This document shows positions 27,296 through 36,428 of a DNA stretch of 64,000 nt, piece by piece. Where the stretch lies: positions 186,001-250,000 of the forward strand of contig NZ_CAKMMP010000008.1 of NCBI RefSeq assembly GCF_927798175.1, read 5' to 3'. How positions within the stretch are numbered: the stretch's first letter is position 1; each line of letters opens with the position of its first letter. This stretch comes from Paenibacillus sp. JJ-223. GTDB taxonomy: Bacteria > Bacillota > Bacilli > Paenibacillales > Paenibacillaceae. The notes beneath the pieces are model-generated. The model did not search any database and was not told the DNA's origin. It saw only the letters and a program-made list of their open reading frames with translations. The position numbers and the translations under genes were made by a program.

Positions 27296-27955
27296 CTATA
27301 CATTTTTCCGTACAAAGCGGTGAGCTCCTCCAATCGCAATAACAAGGCAAGCCATGGCGACCGGCAGCAGCGTATGTGCTTCTGCAGTCAATCCGTGTAA
27401 CCACTGTCCCAGCTTCGGATCGCTCATCACCATTTCTCCGGCGGTATAGGCCAGAATGCCTGAACCCGCAAATACCAATATCGGATATCGTTTCAACAAC
27501 CCCACAATCAGGCCGCTGCCCCAGATTACGATCGGAATGCTGATCGCGATCCCGATAACCGTAAGCGCCAGATCACCGTCCGAGATCGCCGCGATGGCGA
27601 GCACATTGTCCAGGCTCATGACAAAATCGGCAACCAGAATCGTTTGAATGGCCTTCCATGTCGTCGAGGCCCCCTTGACTTCCACTTCATCTTCATTTTG
27701 CAGGAGCAGCTTCACCGAGATCCACAACAGCAGCAGCCCTCCTGCTGCTTGAATGAAAGGAATGCCTAACAGCATGACCGCCACAAAAGTCAATGCACAG
27801 CGTAGAATGACAGCGCCGAACGCGCCCCACCATACTGCCTGTTTACGCTGATTCAATGGAAGGTCTTTGCTGGCCATGGCTATGACTACCGCATTATCTC
27901 CGCTTAATACCAGATTGATCATCAATATTTCCATCAGCATCCACAATGTATCCAC
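27296..27955 (-). CDS. TerC family integral membrane protein (YjbE-like) A
   Basis: 219 residues, about six or seven membrane helices, with the TerC signature L-V-L-S-G-D-N-A-V-V-I near the N-terminus and a second half-copy F-V-M-S-L-D-N-V-L-A-I. The paired acidic Asp residues in these helices are thought to carry metal ions; Bacillus homologues YkoY/YceF/MeeF-type export manganese to secreted enzymes. The frame opens at 27964, but GGGGGG is better placed for the GTG at 27955. Divergent from a second terC with only about 100 bases between. No yybP-ykoY riboswitch fits that gap. Confidence 0.88.
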   Translation of the reverse strand: MDTLWMLMEILMINLVLSGDNAVVIAMASKDLPLNQRKQAVWWGAFGAVILRCALTFVAVMLLGIPFIQAAGGLLLLWISVKLLLQNEDEVEVKGASTTWKAIQTILVADFVMSLDNVLAIAAISDGDLALTVIGIAISIPIVIWGSGLIVGLLKRYPILVFAGSGILAYTAGEMVMSDPKLGQWLHGLTAEAHTLLPVAMACLVIAIGGAHRFVRKNV

Positions 27956-28060
27956 GTCTCTCATCCCCCCACTTAACTTGTATGTTAAAGTTGTCCATGC
28001 TATTCTTATCGATTGAACAAGCTTAAGCTTAGGGATGGATTAATCGAAGGAGTGACGATG

Positions 28061-28762
28061 ATGGAGCTGTTTAGTCCCGCATTTTGGCTTGCATTGTTGA
28101 ATGTTGTGTTTATCGATCTGATTCTGGCGGGCGATAATGCCATCGTCATTGGGCTCGCTGCTCGAAATTTGCACCCTTCCGTGCAAAAAAAGGCGATTCT
28201 TTACGGAACGGGCGGAGCCCTTCTGATACGTATTTTGGCAACGATTGTTGTATTATGGCTGCTGCAAATTCCTTGGCTGCTGCTGATCGGCGGACTGATG
28301 CTCATCTGGATCGCTTATAAATTGCTGGCAGACCAAGGCGAGGAGCATGCCGACATCAAAGCCGGAAGCTCCTTATGGACTGCCGTCCGAACCATTATCA
28401 TCGCCGATGCCGCCATGGGTCTGGACAACGTGATTGCGGTAGCCGGTGCCGCCCAGCAGCATCTGGTGCTCGTCATTATGGGTTTGCTGATCAGCGTGCC
28501 CATTGTCGTTTGGGGCAGTACGCTGTTCATCAAGCTGATCAACCGATTCCCTTGGATCATCTATCTCGGAGCCATCGTGCTTGGTTATACGGCTTCCAGC
28601 ATGATCACGGAGGAACGCCGGCTTGAAGCGTTCTTTGCGGAGCACGCCGTACTCAGGGTGCTGTTCATCATCATTGTGATCGCAGCCATTGTCTTCGCAG
28701 GATACCGCAAACGGTCAAAAGGACCCAAACGGGAGGATGAAAGACAGCATTCCTATTCCTGA
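28061..28762 (+). CDS. TerC family integral membrane protein (YjbE-like) B
   Basis: 233 residues, with the TerC motifs L-I-L-A-G-D-N-A-I-V-I-G and A-A-M-G-L-D-N-V-I-A-V and about seven helices; the C-terminus is basic (R-K-R-S-K-G-P-K-R). The frame opens at 28013, but AAGGAG at 28047-28052 favours the second of two ATGs (28061). Paralogue of the divergent gene at 27296-27955, with clear similarity along the length, suggesting duplication. Likely a metal (manganese) exporter or a partner in one; the ion is not shown by sequence. Confidence 0.88.
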   Translation: MELFSPAFWLALLNVVFIDLILAGDNAIVIGLAARNLHPSVQKKAILYGTGGALLIRILATIVVLWLLQIPWLLLIGGLMLIWIAYKLLADQGEEHADIKAGSSLWTAVRTIIIADAAMGLDNVIAVAGAAQQHLVLVIMGLLISVPIVVWGSTLFIKLINRFPWIIYLGAIVLGYTASSMITEERRLEAFFAEHAVLRVLFIIIVIAAIVFAGYRKRSKGPKREDERQHSYS

Positions 28763-28812
28763 CATCAAAACACATTTGCAAAGAACGTTGGCAGCATTTG
28801 TAGAATGGACGC

Positions 28813-28853
28813 AAAAAGGACTGGTCGACATCATGTCGATCAGTCCTTTTTTT
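28813..28853. terminator. Bidirectional terminator between terC B and thiI
   Basis: AAAAAGGACTG pairs with CAGTCCTTTTT, with an inner GTCGA-TCGAC type stem. A and T runs on both sides suit the convergent genes. Confidence 0.88.
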
Positions 28854-28935
28854 CGTGCTGCTTTATTTTACATCATTCGACTCGGATAACATAACGTTCG
28901 TTATGTCGATGCGTCGGGCAGTTCTACCCTAACGG

Positions 28936-30177
28936 TCAGAACCACTCTTCCTTGATATCGGACGACGTGTCCGCAGAACCGAATGGAAGCGGTTCGCCGG
29001 CACGCAGCACTAACGTTTCCGTCTGGGCCACAGCCTCATCCACCCATTCCGGAAGCTCCGTCAACGACTCTTCGATTCGCTCCACAATTCGCAAATTCGG
29101 ATTCGTCGTCGGCGATTTGGGCACAAACAACGTGCAGCAATCTTCATAAGGCAAAATGGAAATATCGTACGTTCCGATTTTTTTGGATAAACCGATAATT
29201 TCCTCCTTGTCCATCATGACCAGCGGCCTGAGCAGGGGCAAATCGGTGGCCCGCCCGATGACGTTCATGCTTGGCAGCGTTTGGCTGGCTACTTGTCCCA
29301 AGCTGTCTCCCGTAATCAGCGCAAGCGCTCCTTCGCGCTCTGCCAGTTTAGTGGCGATGCGCAGCATGGAGCGACGCATCAACGTAATGATCAACTTGTC
29401 CTGTCCGACCTGGGTAAATGAGGTCTGAATTTTGGTGAAAGGCACCAGATGCAGCTTAATGCTTCCCGCATGTCCTGCCAGGGCGGCTGCCAGTTCAATG
29501 ACTTTTTCTTTGGCCCGCTCGCTTGTAAACGGGTAACTATAGAAGTGAACGCACTCCACCTCCAGCCCACGTCTCATAGAGGACCAGGCAGCGACCGGAC
29601 TGTCAATGCCGCCGGATAACAGCAGCATTCCCTTGCCGTTCGAACCAAGCGGAAACCCTCCCACTGCCGGGATCACTTCGTTGAAGATATAGGTCCCCTG
29701 ATCCCGGATCTCCACGCGAAGCTCGATATCAGGATTGCGCACGTCGACACGGAGCTGCGGGAATTCCCGCAGGACGGGCGAACCCACGATGTGATTCATC
29801 TCATGCGAAGAATGGGGAAAAGCTTTCCAGGCGCGTCGGGAGGTCACTTTAAACGTTGTGCCTTCTTTAAACACTTCTGAGCGTTCATGCATGAAGGCAA
29901 CGGCGGCCGTCACAATTTCATCCTTTTCGGAAGAGGTCACAATGACCGGACTGATCGACACTACGCCGAACACCTTCTTGAGCGCATCAATCAGCTCGGT
30001 GTGAGGCTCGCCCCCCAGATCCACGTACAATCTGCCGAATTCTTTGCGGAGCTGTGCAGCCGGGTAGGGCTTAAGCAGCGAGCGCACCTGATTGATAATC
30101 GTATTTTCGAAACGGGAACGGTTCTTCCCTTTCAGCATGAATTCTCCGAAACGGAGAAGCAGCATATCGTATTTCAT
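28936..30177 (-). CDS. thiI: tRNA 4-thiouridine synthase ThiI
   Basis: 413 residues. Transfers sulfur to uridine-8 of tRNA and, in many bacteria, to ThiS for thiamine synthesis. Domains in order: N-terminal ferredoxin-like, THUMP RNA-binding (about 60-165), and PP-loop ATP pyrophosphatase with L-L-S-G-G-I-D-S-P-V-A (about 183-193). It lacks the C-terminal rhodanese domain of the E. coli protein, as usual in Bacillota. It starts 6 bases after the cysteine desulfurase gene, its expected sulfur donor. The ATG is K-Y-D-M-L-L-L-R-F-G-E. Confidence 0.95.
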   Translation of the reverse strand: MKYDMLLLRFGEFMLKGKNRSRFENTIINQVRSLLKPYPAAQLRKEFGRLYVDLGGEPHTELIDALKKVFGVVSISPVIVTSSEKDEIVTAAVAFMHERSEVFKEGTTFKVTSRRAWKAFPHSSHEMNHIVGSPVLREFPQLRVDVRNPDIELRVEIRDQGTYIFNEVIPAVGGFPLGSNGKGMLLLSGGIDSPVAAWSSMRRGLEVECVHFYSYPFTSERAKEKVIELAAALAGHAGSIKLHLVPFTKIQTSFTQVGQDKLIITLMRRSMLRIATKLAEREGALALITGDSLGQVASQTLPSMNVIGRATDLPLLRPLVMMDKEEIIGLSKKIGTYDISILPYEDCCTLFVPKSPTTNPNLRIVERIEESLTELPEWVDEAVAQTETLVLRAGEPLPFGSADTSSDIKEEWF

Positions 30178-30183
30178 CGGTTA

Positions 30184-31332
30184 TTACATCCGCCTTTCCA
30201 ATGGACGCAGCTGCGCCACCATCTGTTTCAGGGCCTGTGCAAGCACGGCCACGTCTTCTTCTGTATGTTCGTCTCCCAAACTGATACGCAATCCTCCGGC
30301 AGCCGTCGCATGATCTCGGCCCATGGCCAGCAGCACTCTGCTCGGTTCGGCTGAACGCGAGGAACAAGCCGATTGCGTAGACACGGTTACTCCGAGCTGC
30401 TCCAAAGTGTGCAGAGCAACTTCCGCTTTCATGCCCGGGTATGAAAAATGAACGATATGAGGTGCTCCATCCTTGCCACTGTTCAGCACAAATTCCGGAA
30501 TGCTTTCGATCGTCTCCATGATCCGATCCCTCAGCACGGTCGTTCGTTTGGCAAAATCAGCCTGACGTTCGGACGCAAGGCGCATCGCTTTGGCCATGCC
30601 GACAAACAGCGCCACATTTTCAGTCCCCGCCCGTAATCCCCGTTCCTGCGAGCCTCCGGACAGAAGCGGAGTCAGTTCCACGCCGCTGCGGACATACAAA
30701 AGGCCCGCCCCTTTGGGGCCGCGGATTTTGTGGGCGGACAGACTGTATAGATCGACTCCCCATGTCGCAGGGACGGCTTCGATTTTTCCAAAACCCTGAA
30801 CCCCGTCCACATGGAACAATACGCGCGGCGCCTGCTTTTTGAGCAGCCTGCCCACTTCGGCCACGGGCTGAATGGTTCCCGTTTCGTTGTTGACATGCAT
30901 CAAGCTGACCAGCACCGTATCCGGTCGGAGCGCGTCCAGAATGTGCCGAGGATTTACTTTTCCTGCCGAATCCACCGGGATCCAGCTGACCTCCCAGCCC
31001 CAATCCTGTAATTGCAAAAAGCTTTCATATACCGACGCGTGCTCCGTTGCCGTGGCAATGATATGTTTGCCGCGCGAAGCATAGTGCAGCGCCGAGCCTT
31101 TAATCGCAAGATTGTTGCTTTCCGTGGCTCCGGAGGTAAGCACGATCTCGTCTGCTTTGACGCCCAAGGCATCGGCACAGACCGTTCTTGCCCGGCGAAG
31201 CAGCTGATGGGCCTTTTCACCAAAACCATGGATGGAGGAAGGATTCCCGTAATGGGCTCCCATGATCTCTGCGATCGTTTGCACCACTTCTTCATAAGGC
31301 GGGGTGGTTGCCGCGTAATCGAAATATTTCAA
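30184..31332 (-). CDS. Cysteine desulfurase (NifS/IscS type) paired with ThiI
   Basis: PLP enzyme of 382 residues that takes sulfur from cysteine and passes it as a persulfide. Family motifs are Y-F-D-Y-A-A-T-T-P, T-S-G-A-T-E-S-N-N, the PLP lysine in S-A-H-K-I-R-G-P-K-G (Lys202), and the catalytic cysteine in S-T-Q-S-A-C-S-S-R-S-A-E-P (Cys323). The TTG start (31330-31332) has GGGAGG 11 bases upstream. The tight pairing with thiI matches the NifZ-ThiI couple of B. subtilis, so tRNA thiolation is the likely role. Confidence 0.93.
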   Translation of the reverse strand: MKYFDYAATTPPYEEVVQTIAEIMGAHYGNPSSIHGFGEKAHQLLRRARTVCADALGVKADEIVLTSGATESNNLAIKGSALHYASRGKHIIATATEHASVYESFLQLQDWGWEVSWIPVDSAGKVNPRHILDALRPDTVLVSLMHVNNETGTIQPVAEVGRLLKKQAPRVLFHVDGVQGFGKIEAVPATWGVDLYSLSAHKIRGPKGAGLLYVRSGVELTPLLSGGSQERGLRAGTENVALFVGMAKAMRLASERQADFAKRTTVLRDRIMETIESIPEFVLNSGKDGAPHIVHFSYPGMKAEVALHTLEQLGVTVSTQSACSSRSAEPSRVLLAMGRDHATAAGGLRISLGDEHTEEDVAVLAQALKQMVAQLRPLERRM

Positions 31333-31411
31333 ATGAGGGCGAACCTCCCTTTTCTCATTATGGCTATTTTTCTACAGTCTGCATTGTAACACGAACCTGT
31401 CCCAACACAAA

Positions 31412-31462
31412 AAGACCAAGCAGGAAAATGGCGCAATTGCCAACACTTCCCGCCTTGATCTT
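31412..31462 (-). terminator. Terminator after the transglycosylase gene
   Basis: AAGACCAAG-C pairs imperfectly with G-CTTGATCTT around a larger loop. On the minus strand it is followed by TTTTTGTG. Confidence 0.6.
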
Positions 31463-31498
31463 TCGGAACCAGCCTTCTGCGGCCTGTTATGAGAACAT

Positions 31499-32275
31499 CT
31501 ATGCGATGTATTTTTGGCGCGCCTTTTCCACCTTCGCAATGTACGCCTGCGTCTCGGCTGGCAAGCGGCCGATCACGCTCATCAGCTCGCTGTCGGTGGA
31601 CACGCCCAGCTTCGTCACGCGTCCTGGCCCTGCGTTGTAGGCGGCAAGCGCCATGTTCACCTGACCGCCGAAACGTTGCAGCTGAAGCGAAAGATACTTC
31701 GTTCCGGCATCGATGTTCTGCGCAGGGTCGAACGGATCGCTGACTCCCAGTCCGGCTGCCGTTCCGTCCATAAGCTGCATCAATCCTTTTGCGCCGGCCG
31801 AGGAAACGACATTCGGATTGAATGAGGATTCCGTATCGATCACCGCTTTGATCAAGGATTCAGGCACTCCGTATTTGGCGCTTGCGGCCGCGATCAGCGA
31901 TTCGAAATCGGTAGGCACGGAAGAACCGGAACCGGAATCGGCCGAACTCACATTCGTCGACGCATTTAATGAAACTTCCGGACTGTTGGCGGAGGCGTAT
32001 GTGTTTTCGTAGGTACCCGCATCCGCAGCATACGCACTTCCCAATTGCAGCCAGAGCAAACCGTCAAGAGATCTGTTCGCAAGCGGAGCTTGCGTAGAAT
32101 TGGCCGAAGGCATCGAAGCTGGGGAAGCACTCGTTCCCTTCCCAAGCAGCCCGTCCATCAATTCGGCAAAATCGGAGACGGTATCCGACGTTCCTTCCGA
32201 TCCGATCGTTTGACTCAGAACATTGGACAATTGCGTCTCCAACAGTTTCCGTGATGCGCTTGAATCAATCTGCAT
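31499..32275 (-). CDS. Lytic transglycosylase (SLT domain) protein
   Basis: 258 residues. The C-terminal SLT domain (about 130-255) contains the catalytic Glu in I-D-T-E-S-S-F-N-P, followed by G-A-K-G-L-M-Q-L-M and A-L-A-A-Y-N-A-G-P-G, the family 1 transglycosylase signature. The N-terminal 120 residues are Ser/Ala/Asn-rich and probably disordered. No signal peptide or membrane helix is visible with this start (ATG at 32275, GGAGTGGAGAG upstream) or with the longer frame from 32299. Export may be non-classical, or the enzyme may act after lysis. Similar leaderless transglycosylases exist in Bacillus. Confidence 0.88.
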   Translation of the reverse strand: MQIDSSASRKLLETQLSNVLSQTIGSEGTSDTVSDFAELMDGLLGKGTSASPASMPSANSTQAPLANRSLDGLLWLQLGSAYAADAGTYENTYASANSPEVSLNASTNVSSADSGSGSSVPTDFESLIAAASAKYGVPESLIKAVIDTESSFNPNVVSSAGAKGLMQLMDGTAAGLGVSDPFDPAQNIDAGTKYLSLQLQRFGGQVNMALAAYNAGPGRVTKLGVSTDSELMSVIGRLPAETQAYIAKVEKARQKYIA

Positions 32276-32401
32276 GTATTCTCTCCACTCCCGTGTCATA
32301 TAGCATCAACTTTCTGCCTACATTCTACATGGTTTTACAAAATACTGCCATCGTTTTCAGAAAAATTATTCCAAACCTCCTGTCTTTTGCGTAAACACGA
32401 A

Positions 32402-32433
32402 AAACCCTTCTTCCGATATCGGAAGAAGGGTTT
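32402..32433 (-). terminator. Terminator after the DUF4190-like gene
   Basis: Perfect 16-base palindrome arms AAACCCTTCTTCCGAT and its complement with no spare loop. On the minus strand it is followed by TTTCGTG. Confidence 0.85.
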
Positions 32434-32481
32434 GCTCTGCGTTAATCAGGAAGGAGCAATGCAGTTCTCCAAGCCTGCGTT

Positions 32482-32892
32482 TTAACGGGCAAACGGAATC
32501 ATGAAAAAGTAACTCAACGTGGCGACAATGCCAAGCCCCATCGACCATGCTCCAGACGTTTTATGTCCGTTCGCATAAGCATAATACCCCAACACTGCAG
32601 CGGCCGGCCCCAATACGATGGACCACATAAACAGCGAAGCGATCCCGCAGGCCAAACCGACATATCCGGATACCTTCCCGCTGGATTCCGCAATACGATC
32701 TGCCTCGTGTTTTACCGGAACGGCTTCCTTGCGTTTGACTTCTTCTCTCCGGTATGAGGTAGGCGGAGCCACCTCTGCACCATACTCTTCACGATGTGCA
32801 CGTCTCGGGAAATCAACACGTTTCCGATCTACCGTGTCATCGCTTTTAGGCTTGGATGAAACTTCATCATTGCGGTCATGTTCATCTTTCAT
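32482..32892 (-). CDS. Small membrane protein with charged N-terminal tail (DUF4190-like)
   Basis: 136 residues. The first 70 are highly charged and probably disordered; two membrane helices follow (about 74-98 and 104-128), with a G-x-x-x-G-rich first helix as in DUF4190 proteins. Function unknown. AGGTGTACTGAA precedes the ATG. It has its own terminator. Confidence 0.6.
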   Translation of the reverse strand: MKDEHDRNDEVSSKPKSDDTVDRKRVDFPRRAHREEYGAEVAPPTSYRREEVKRKEAVPVKHEADRIAESSGKVSGYVGLACGIASLFMWSIVLGPAAAVLGYYAYANGHKTSGAWSMGLGIVATLSYFFMIPFAR

Positions 32893-32927
32893 TTCAGTAC
32901 ACCTCCGTAGATGAATGGAATGAGAGC

Positions 32928-33146
32928 TTATTTAGGCCTAAATGTATGACAGCAAGTGGCCGAAGAAGTGCTGGCTTGATCTTGGTGCTCGGAATCAAAC
33001 ATCTCGCCGGCGAATTCCTCAGCATAATGACTTCTGGCATGCTGATCGATGTCAATCATGATCGCGTCTGCATGACAGAAATTGTTTTCTCCCCAAAAGT
33101 GGCAATTCGATACGCTACATTTGACGATTGGCTTGTTGTCACTCAT
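32928..33146 (-). CDS. DUF1540 (cysteine-rich) protein
   Basis: 72 residues with the DUF1540 pattern V-K-C-S-V-S-N-C-H-F-W-x-x-x-N-F-C-H-A-D-A-I and a later C-C-H, so it probably binds a metal ion. The frame opens at 33257, but the ATG at 33144-33146 has GAGGTGA upstream and starts at the conserved region. Function unknown; members are common in Clostridia and Paenibacillus spores. Confidence 0.8.
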   Translation of the reverse strand: MSDNKPIVKCSVSNCHFWGENNFCHADAIMIDIDQHARSHYAEEFAGEMFDSEHQDQASTSSATCCHTFRPK

Positions 33147-33260
33147 TTGTTTTATCACCTCGAAGCTATTGTCCCCGCTGCCTGATTCGGCTATTCCGCC
33201 TGCGGAATGCCAGATGATGTCATGCCGATGCCAAGGCAAACATGAGACAACGCACAAAAA

Positions 33261-33281
33261 AACCGCCGAAAATCGGCGGTT
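33261..33281 (-). terminator. Terminator after the YpuI-like gene
   Basis: Arms AACCGCCGA and TCGGCGGTT, 3-base loop. On the minus strand it is followed by TTTTTTTG. Confidence 0.88.
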
Positions 33282-33313
33282 AGTTCTTCATGTGTATCGG
33301 GTATGCCACAATG

Positions 33314-33820
33314 CTAAGCGTGATTACGCTGATTTTGCATCCGGCGCTGAGTCAAATAATCGCTCTCGTAATAAGCCAGATCATCGCGCAATTCTTCGTA
33401 GGTTTTGGAAATTTCCAAAACGACGTCACGCACGGCGCGAACGGGCTTGTCACGGAAACGGATCGCGTCTTGCCCGGTATAGGCATATCTTCCATCTTCG
33501 GAATAACATTCGTTTTTGGGATAGAAGAAGCTATTGATGCATTGGTGGTACGTATGATAAAGAGCCTTTTCGGCAAATTCGACATCGAAGTTGGCACGAC
33601 GCAGCACAACGCCAAGTTTTTCGTAAGAAACTTCAGAAAAAACGAGCAGATGACGGAGATCCGATAAAAATCCTTTGTAAAACGCCGTCGATTCTTCCGT
33701 CTGATTCTGATCCAATTCAGGCAAGGAATGTTGATTCAAAAATTGTTCGATCCGATCAATAGCTGGTTTTAACTTTTCCCTCGTTGACTCACAAATTTTT
33801 TGTACATTGGCTGCTGTCAT
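33314..33820 (-). CDS. DUF3907 family protein (YpuI-like)
   Basis: 168 residues, mostly alpha-helical, resembling YpuI/DUF3907 of Bacillus. No catalytic motif, signal peptide or membrane helix is visible. The segments E-S-T-A-F-Y-K-G-F-L-S-D-L-R-H-L and F-F-Y-P-K-N-E-C-Y-S-E-D-G-R-Y-A-Y-T-G are distinctive. GGGGGAG precedes the ATG. Function unknown. Confidence 0.72.
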   Translation of the reverse strand: MTAANVQKICESTREKLKPAIDRIEQFLNQHSLPELDQNQTEESTAFYKGFLSDLRHLLVFSEVSYEKLGVVLRRANFDVEFAEKALYHTYHQCINSFFYPKNECYSEDGRYAYTGQDAIRFRDKPVRAVRDVVLEISKTYEELRDDLAYYESDYLTQRRMQNQRNHA

Positions 33821-34108
33821 AAAGATAGCTCCCCCTTAGATAAGTCCTTACATATAAATCGGCCACAAAAACGTTTCGTTTGACCGTGAATTCTCAGCTA
33901 CTATCCTACCATAAAAAGGTGCCAAAAGGTATCCCTTAATCTTCCTTATTATTTCCAGCCTTTCACAACGACATTTCTGCATCATTTCTGGGCTGTTCTG
34001 CATAAAAATATGTCCTTCTCCTAACGATAACACCAAGCGCGGACAACATGGAATCGGCATGATGCGATGATTGCTGTCCAGACCAACAGAGGAGGTATGG
34101 TTTCCCCC

Positions 34109-36004
34109 ATGTCGAGACCGAAATGGAAAAATTGGACCCTTGCCGCAGGCGTTGGCGCACTGACCTTGGTTCTGCTTCTTCCCACAATGTATCGCCCGGA
34201 CACGAACCAAAGGAATCAAGCGCTTCCCCAGGCCCCACGCGAGCACCAGGAACAAGCCAGTAAACAGCGCCTCAAAGTACAGGATGTTAAAGCAACCGAT
34301 ATGCTGACACGCATGGATGCCAAGCAGCATTTAGCCGCTTTGCTGGATAAAACCGCCAAAATGTCCGAAGCGGATCTGGCCCGGTACATGAACGAATTGC
34401 AGCTTTCACATGCACATATTCGGTCTGTGGATATTGTCGACGCCAAAGGATCCATCCAAAAGCATTACGGCAAAAAGCCGCAGGATGGGAGCACATTGGA
34501 GCATCAAAAGCTGGAGCATTCCATGAGCCTGGCCAAAAAAGCGGTAATGGACCGCAAAAGCTTTGAATCGTCATCCTTTTCCGTAGGAAATGATAAATAT
34601 TTTGTCATGGCGCTGCCCTCCAAAGAAGGCAAAAATTCCGTGATCGCCCTGTTTAATCAACAGATCCTGAACTCGGTGGAACAGCACCAGCGCAGAAACC
34701 TGCGTATGATTCCCTATCCACGCGAAGGCAAATTCCGCGTTGAATCGGTACACCCCGATACGTTGAACGAAATCACCGTGAAAACGGGACACGACAATGC
34801 CAATGCCAGCCATTTTTATGAAAATGAAATCGTGGTCCGGTTCAGGCAGGACCCGGGAGAACGAGACATGCGCATCATCCGTGCTGACCTTCATGCCTCG
34901 AAAGCACGCAAACTGGGGTATACCTATGTCTTCCGCTCCGAGCAAATGAGCTACAAACAGCTTCATGACTATTTCGAGCGCAAGTGGAATCCCTTGTACA
35001 TGGAACCCCACTACATGTATTTAACCAACGAAACCGCCGTTGAACAAACGGATGTACCGGTTCCGAACGATATTTTGTTTTCCGATTATCAATGGAACCT
35101 GCCCGTCATCGAAACCAATCGAGGGTGGAACATTACGAAAGGAAGCAAAGACGTCATTATTGGCGTTGTGGACACGGGCGTGGACCTGGACCATCCCGAC
35201 CTGAAAGGCCGGGTGCTTGAAGGATACAACGTGATCGACCCTTCCAGCCGCCCTCTGGACGATGTAGGTCATGGCACTCACGTAGCCGGAATCATCGGAG
35301 CCACCGTCAACAACAACGAAGGTGTGGCAGGCATGAGCTGGTACAACAAAATTTTGCCTGTCAAAGTGCTGGACAACTCGGGTTCGGGCACTACTTATGC
35401 CGTCGCCGAGGGCATCATTTGGGCAACCGATCACGGCGCCAAAGTCATCAACATGAGTCTGGGCAATTACGCAGACGCACAGTTCCTTCATGATGCGATC
35501 AAGTATGCTTATGACCGTGACGTCGTGCTGATTGCGGCCACAGGGAACGACAATACCGAGCGTCCAGGATACCCTGCCGCTTATCCCGAGGTGTTTGCCG
35601 TATCCGCCACCGATCCGGATATGAACAAAGCTTCCTACTCCAATTACGGAGATTACGTCGATGTCATGGCTCCTGGCACTAGCATTGCCAGCACCTATCC
35701 CAAGAACCAGTATGCCGCGCTGTCAGGCACATCCATGGCCAGCCCGCATGTGGCGGCTCTTGCCGGGTTGATCCGTTCGCTCAACCCCGACTTGACCAAT
35801 ACGGAAGTGATGGATCTGATGCGCCAAAGCGTCATCGACCTCGGCGACCCGGGACATGACAAATACTACGGTTATGGGCAGATCGATGTTTATAAAGCGC
35901 TGCAAGCCGCTGCAGGCAAAAGCGCCCCTTTGCAATTCTGGCCGCAGCATGTACGCGAGCAGATGGACAATATTTTGAAAAAATACACGGAGTCTTCGAA
36001 ATAG
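34109..36004 (+). CDS. Membrane-anchored subtilisin-like serine protease (S8)
   Basis: 631 residues. A basic N-terminus and one hydrophobic segment (about 12-28) act as signal or anchor. A propeptide-like region follows (about 30-320), then the S8 catalytic domain: Asp355 in V-V-D-T-G-V-D, His388 in G-H-G-T-H-V-A-G and Ser542 in S-G-T-S-M-A-S-P-H. AGGAGG is 13 bases before the chosen ATG; an in-frame ATG at 34097 almost touches that site, so I judge it less likely. The propeptide is long for this family. Confidence 0.93.
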   Translation: MSRPKWKNWTLAAGVGALTLVLLLPTMYRPDTNQRNQALPQAPREHQEQASKQRLKVQDVKATDMLTRMDAKQHLAALLDKTAKMSEADLARYMNELQLSHAHIRSVDIVDAKGSIQKHYGKKPQDGSTLEHQKLEHSMSLAKKAVMDRKSFESSSFSVGNDKYFVMALPSKEGKNSVIALFNQQILNSVEQHQRRNLRMIPYPREGKFRVESVHPDTLNEITVKTGHDNANASHFYENEIVVRFRQDPGERDMRIIRADLHASKARKLGYTYVFRSEQMSYKQLHDYFERKWNPLYMEPHYMYLTNETAVEQTDVPVPNDILFSDYQWNLPVIETNRGWNITKGSKDVIIGVVDTGVDLDHPDLKGRVLEGYNVIDPSSRPLDDVGHGTHVAGIIGATVNNNEGVAGMSWYNKILPVKVLDNSGSGTTYAVAEGIIWATDHGAKVINMSLGNYADAQFLHDAIKYAYDRDVVLIAATGNDNTERPGYPAAYPEVFAVSATDPDMNKASYSNYGDYVDVMAPGTSIASTYPKNQYAALSGTSMASPHVAALAGLIRSLNPDLTNTEVMDLMRQSVIDLGDPGHDKYYGYGQIDVYKALQAAAGKSAPLQFWPQHVREQMDNILKKYTESSK

Positions 36005-36012
36005 GCAAAAAT

Positions 36013-36050
36013 AAAAGCAGCAGCGCCCCGGGGGCGTAATGCTGCTTTTT
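36013..36050. terminator. Bidirectional terminator between the subtilase and CotD-like genes
   Basis: AAAAGCAGC pairs with GCTGCTTTT, with an inner CGCCCC-GGGGCG stem. T runs occur on both strands. Confidence 0.85.
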
Positions 36051-36087
36051 GGTATGCGTAATGGTTCCCCGGGGCCTTAACGCTGCT

Positions 36088-36342
36088 TTAGCGTTTGCGG
36101 GAAGACGTACGGGCTTTGCCTTTGTTCTTCCCTGCTTTTTTGCTGCGGCGGCTGGACACGTATACCGGACCCTGCTCTTTGACGACTACCGGATACACAT
36201 GATGCGGAACAGGAACGCAGTGGTGCTGATTAATGACTTCAACCGGGTGAATAATCGGCTGTACTTGCGGGTGATAAAAATCATTCACGACTTGAATCGG
36301 ATCACAAACGATAGGATCGAGCTCAGGACAACAATGTCTCAT
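36088..36342 (-). CDS. CotD-like inner spore coat protein
   Basis: 84 residues rich in His, Pro, Val and Tyr, ending in a very basic tail (S-S-R-R-S-K-K-A-G-K-N-K-G-K-A-R). The N-terminal M-R-H-C-C-P-E-L-D-P and repeated H-P-V/I stretches recall CotD-family coat proteins. AAAGGGAG lies 11 bases before the ATG. Upstream on the minus strand AATACTCTA resembles a sigma-K -10 element (CATANNNTA), but no well-spaced -35 is evident. Coat role is inferred from composition. Confidence 0.65.
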   Translation of the reverse strand: MRHCCPELDPIVCDPIQVVNDFYHPQVQPIIHPVEVINQHHCVPVPHHVYPVVVKEQGPVYVSSRRSKKAGKNKGKARTSSRKR

Positions 36343-36428
36343 CTCAAAACCAACTCCCTTTCAAGTGATACTATAGAGTATTGCGGAAGGACGAAAGTGG
36401 ATTGGATGGATGTCCTGACTCCGACGAA

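Noticed and set aside
27965-28060. Manganese (yybP-ykoY) riboswitch between the divergent terC genes
   Set aside because: The gap is only about 100 bases and lacks the conserved loop sequences of that riboswitch.
33848-34330. 160-codon minus-strand frame upstream of the subtilase gene
   Set aside because: No ribosome binding site, no recognisable domain and it runs into the subtilase coding region on the other strand.
36013-36075. Repeated CCCCGGGG sequences near 36026 and 36067 as an element end
   Set aside because: Each is explained by the terminator stem or by short GC palindrome; no target duplication or transposase nearby.
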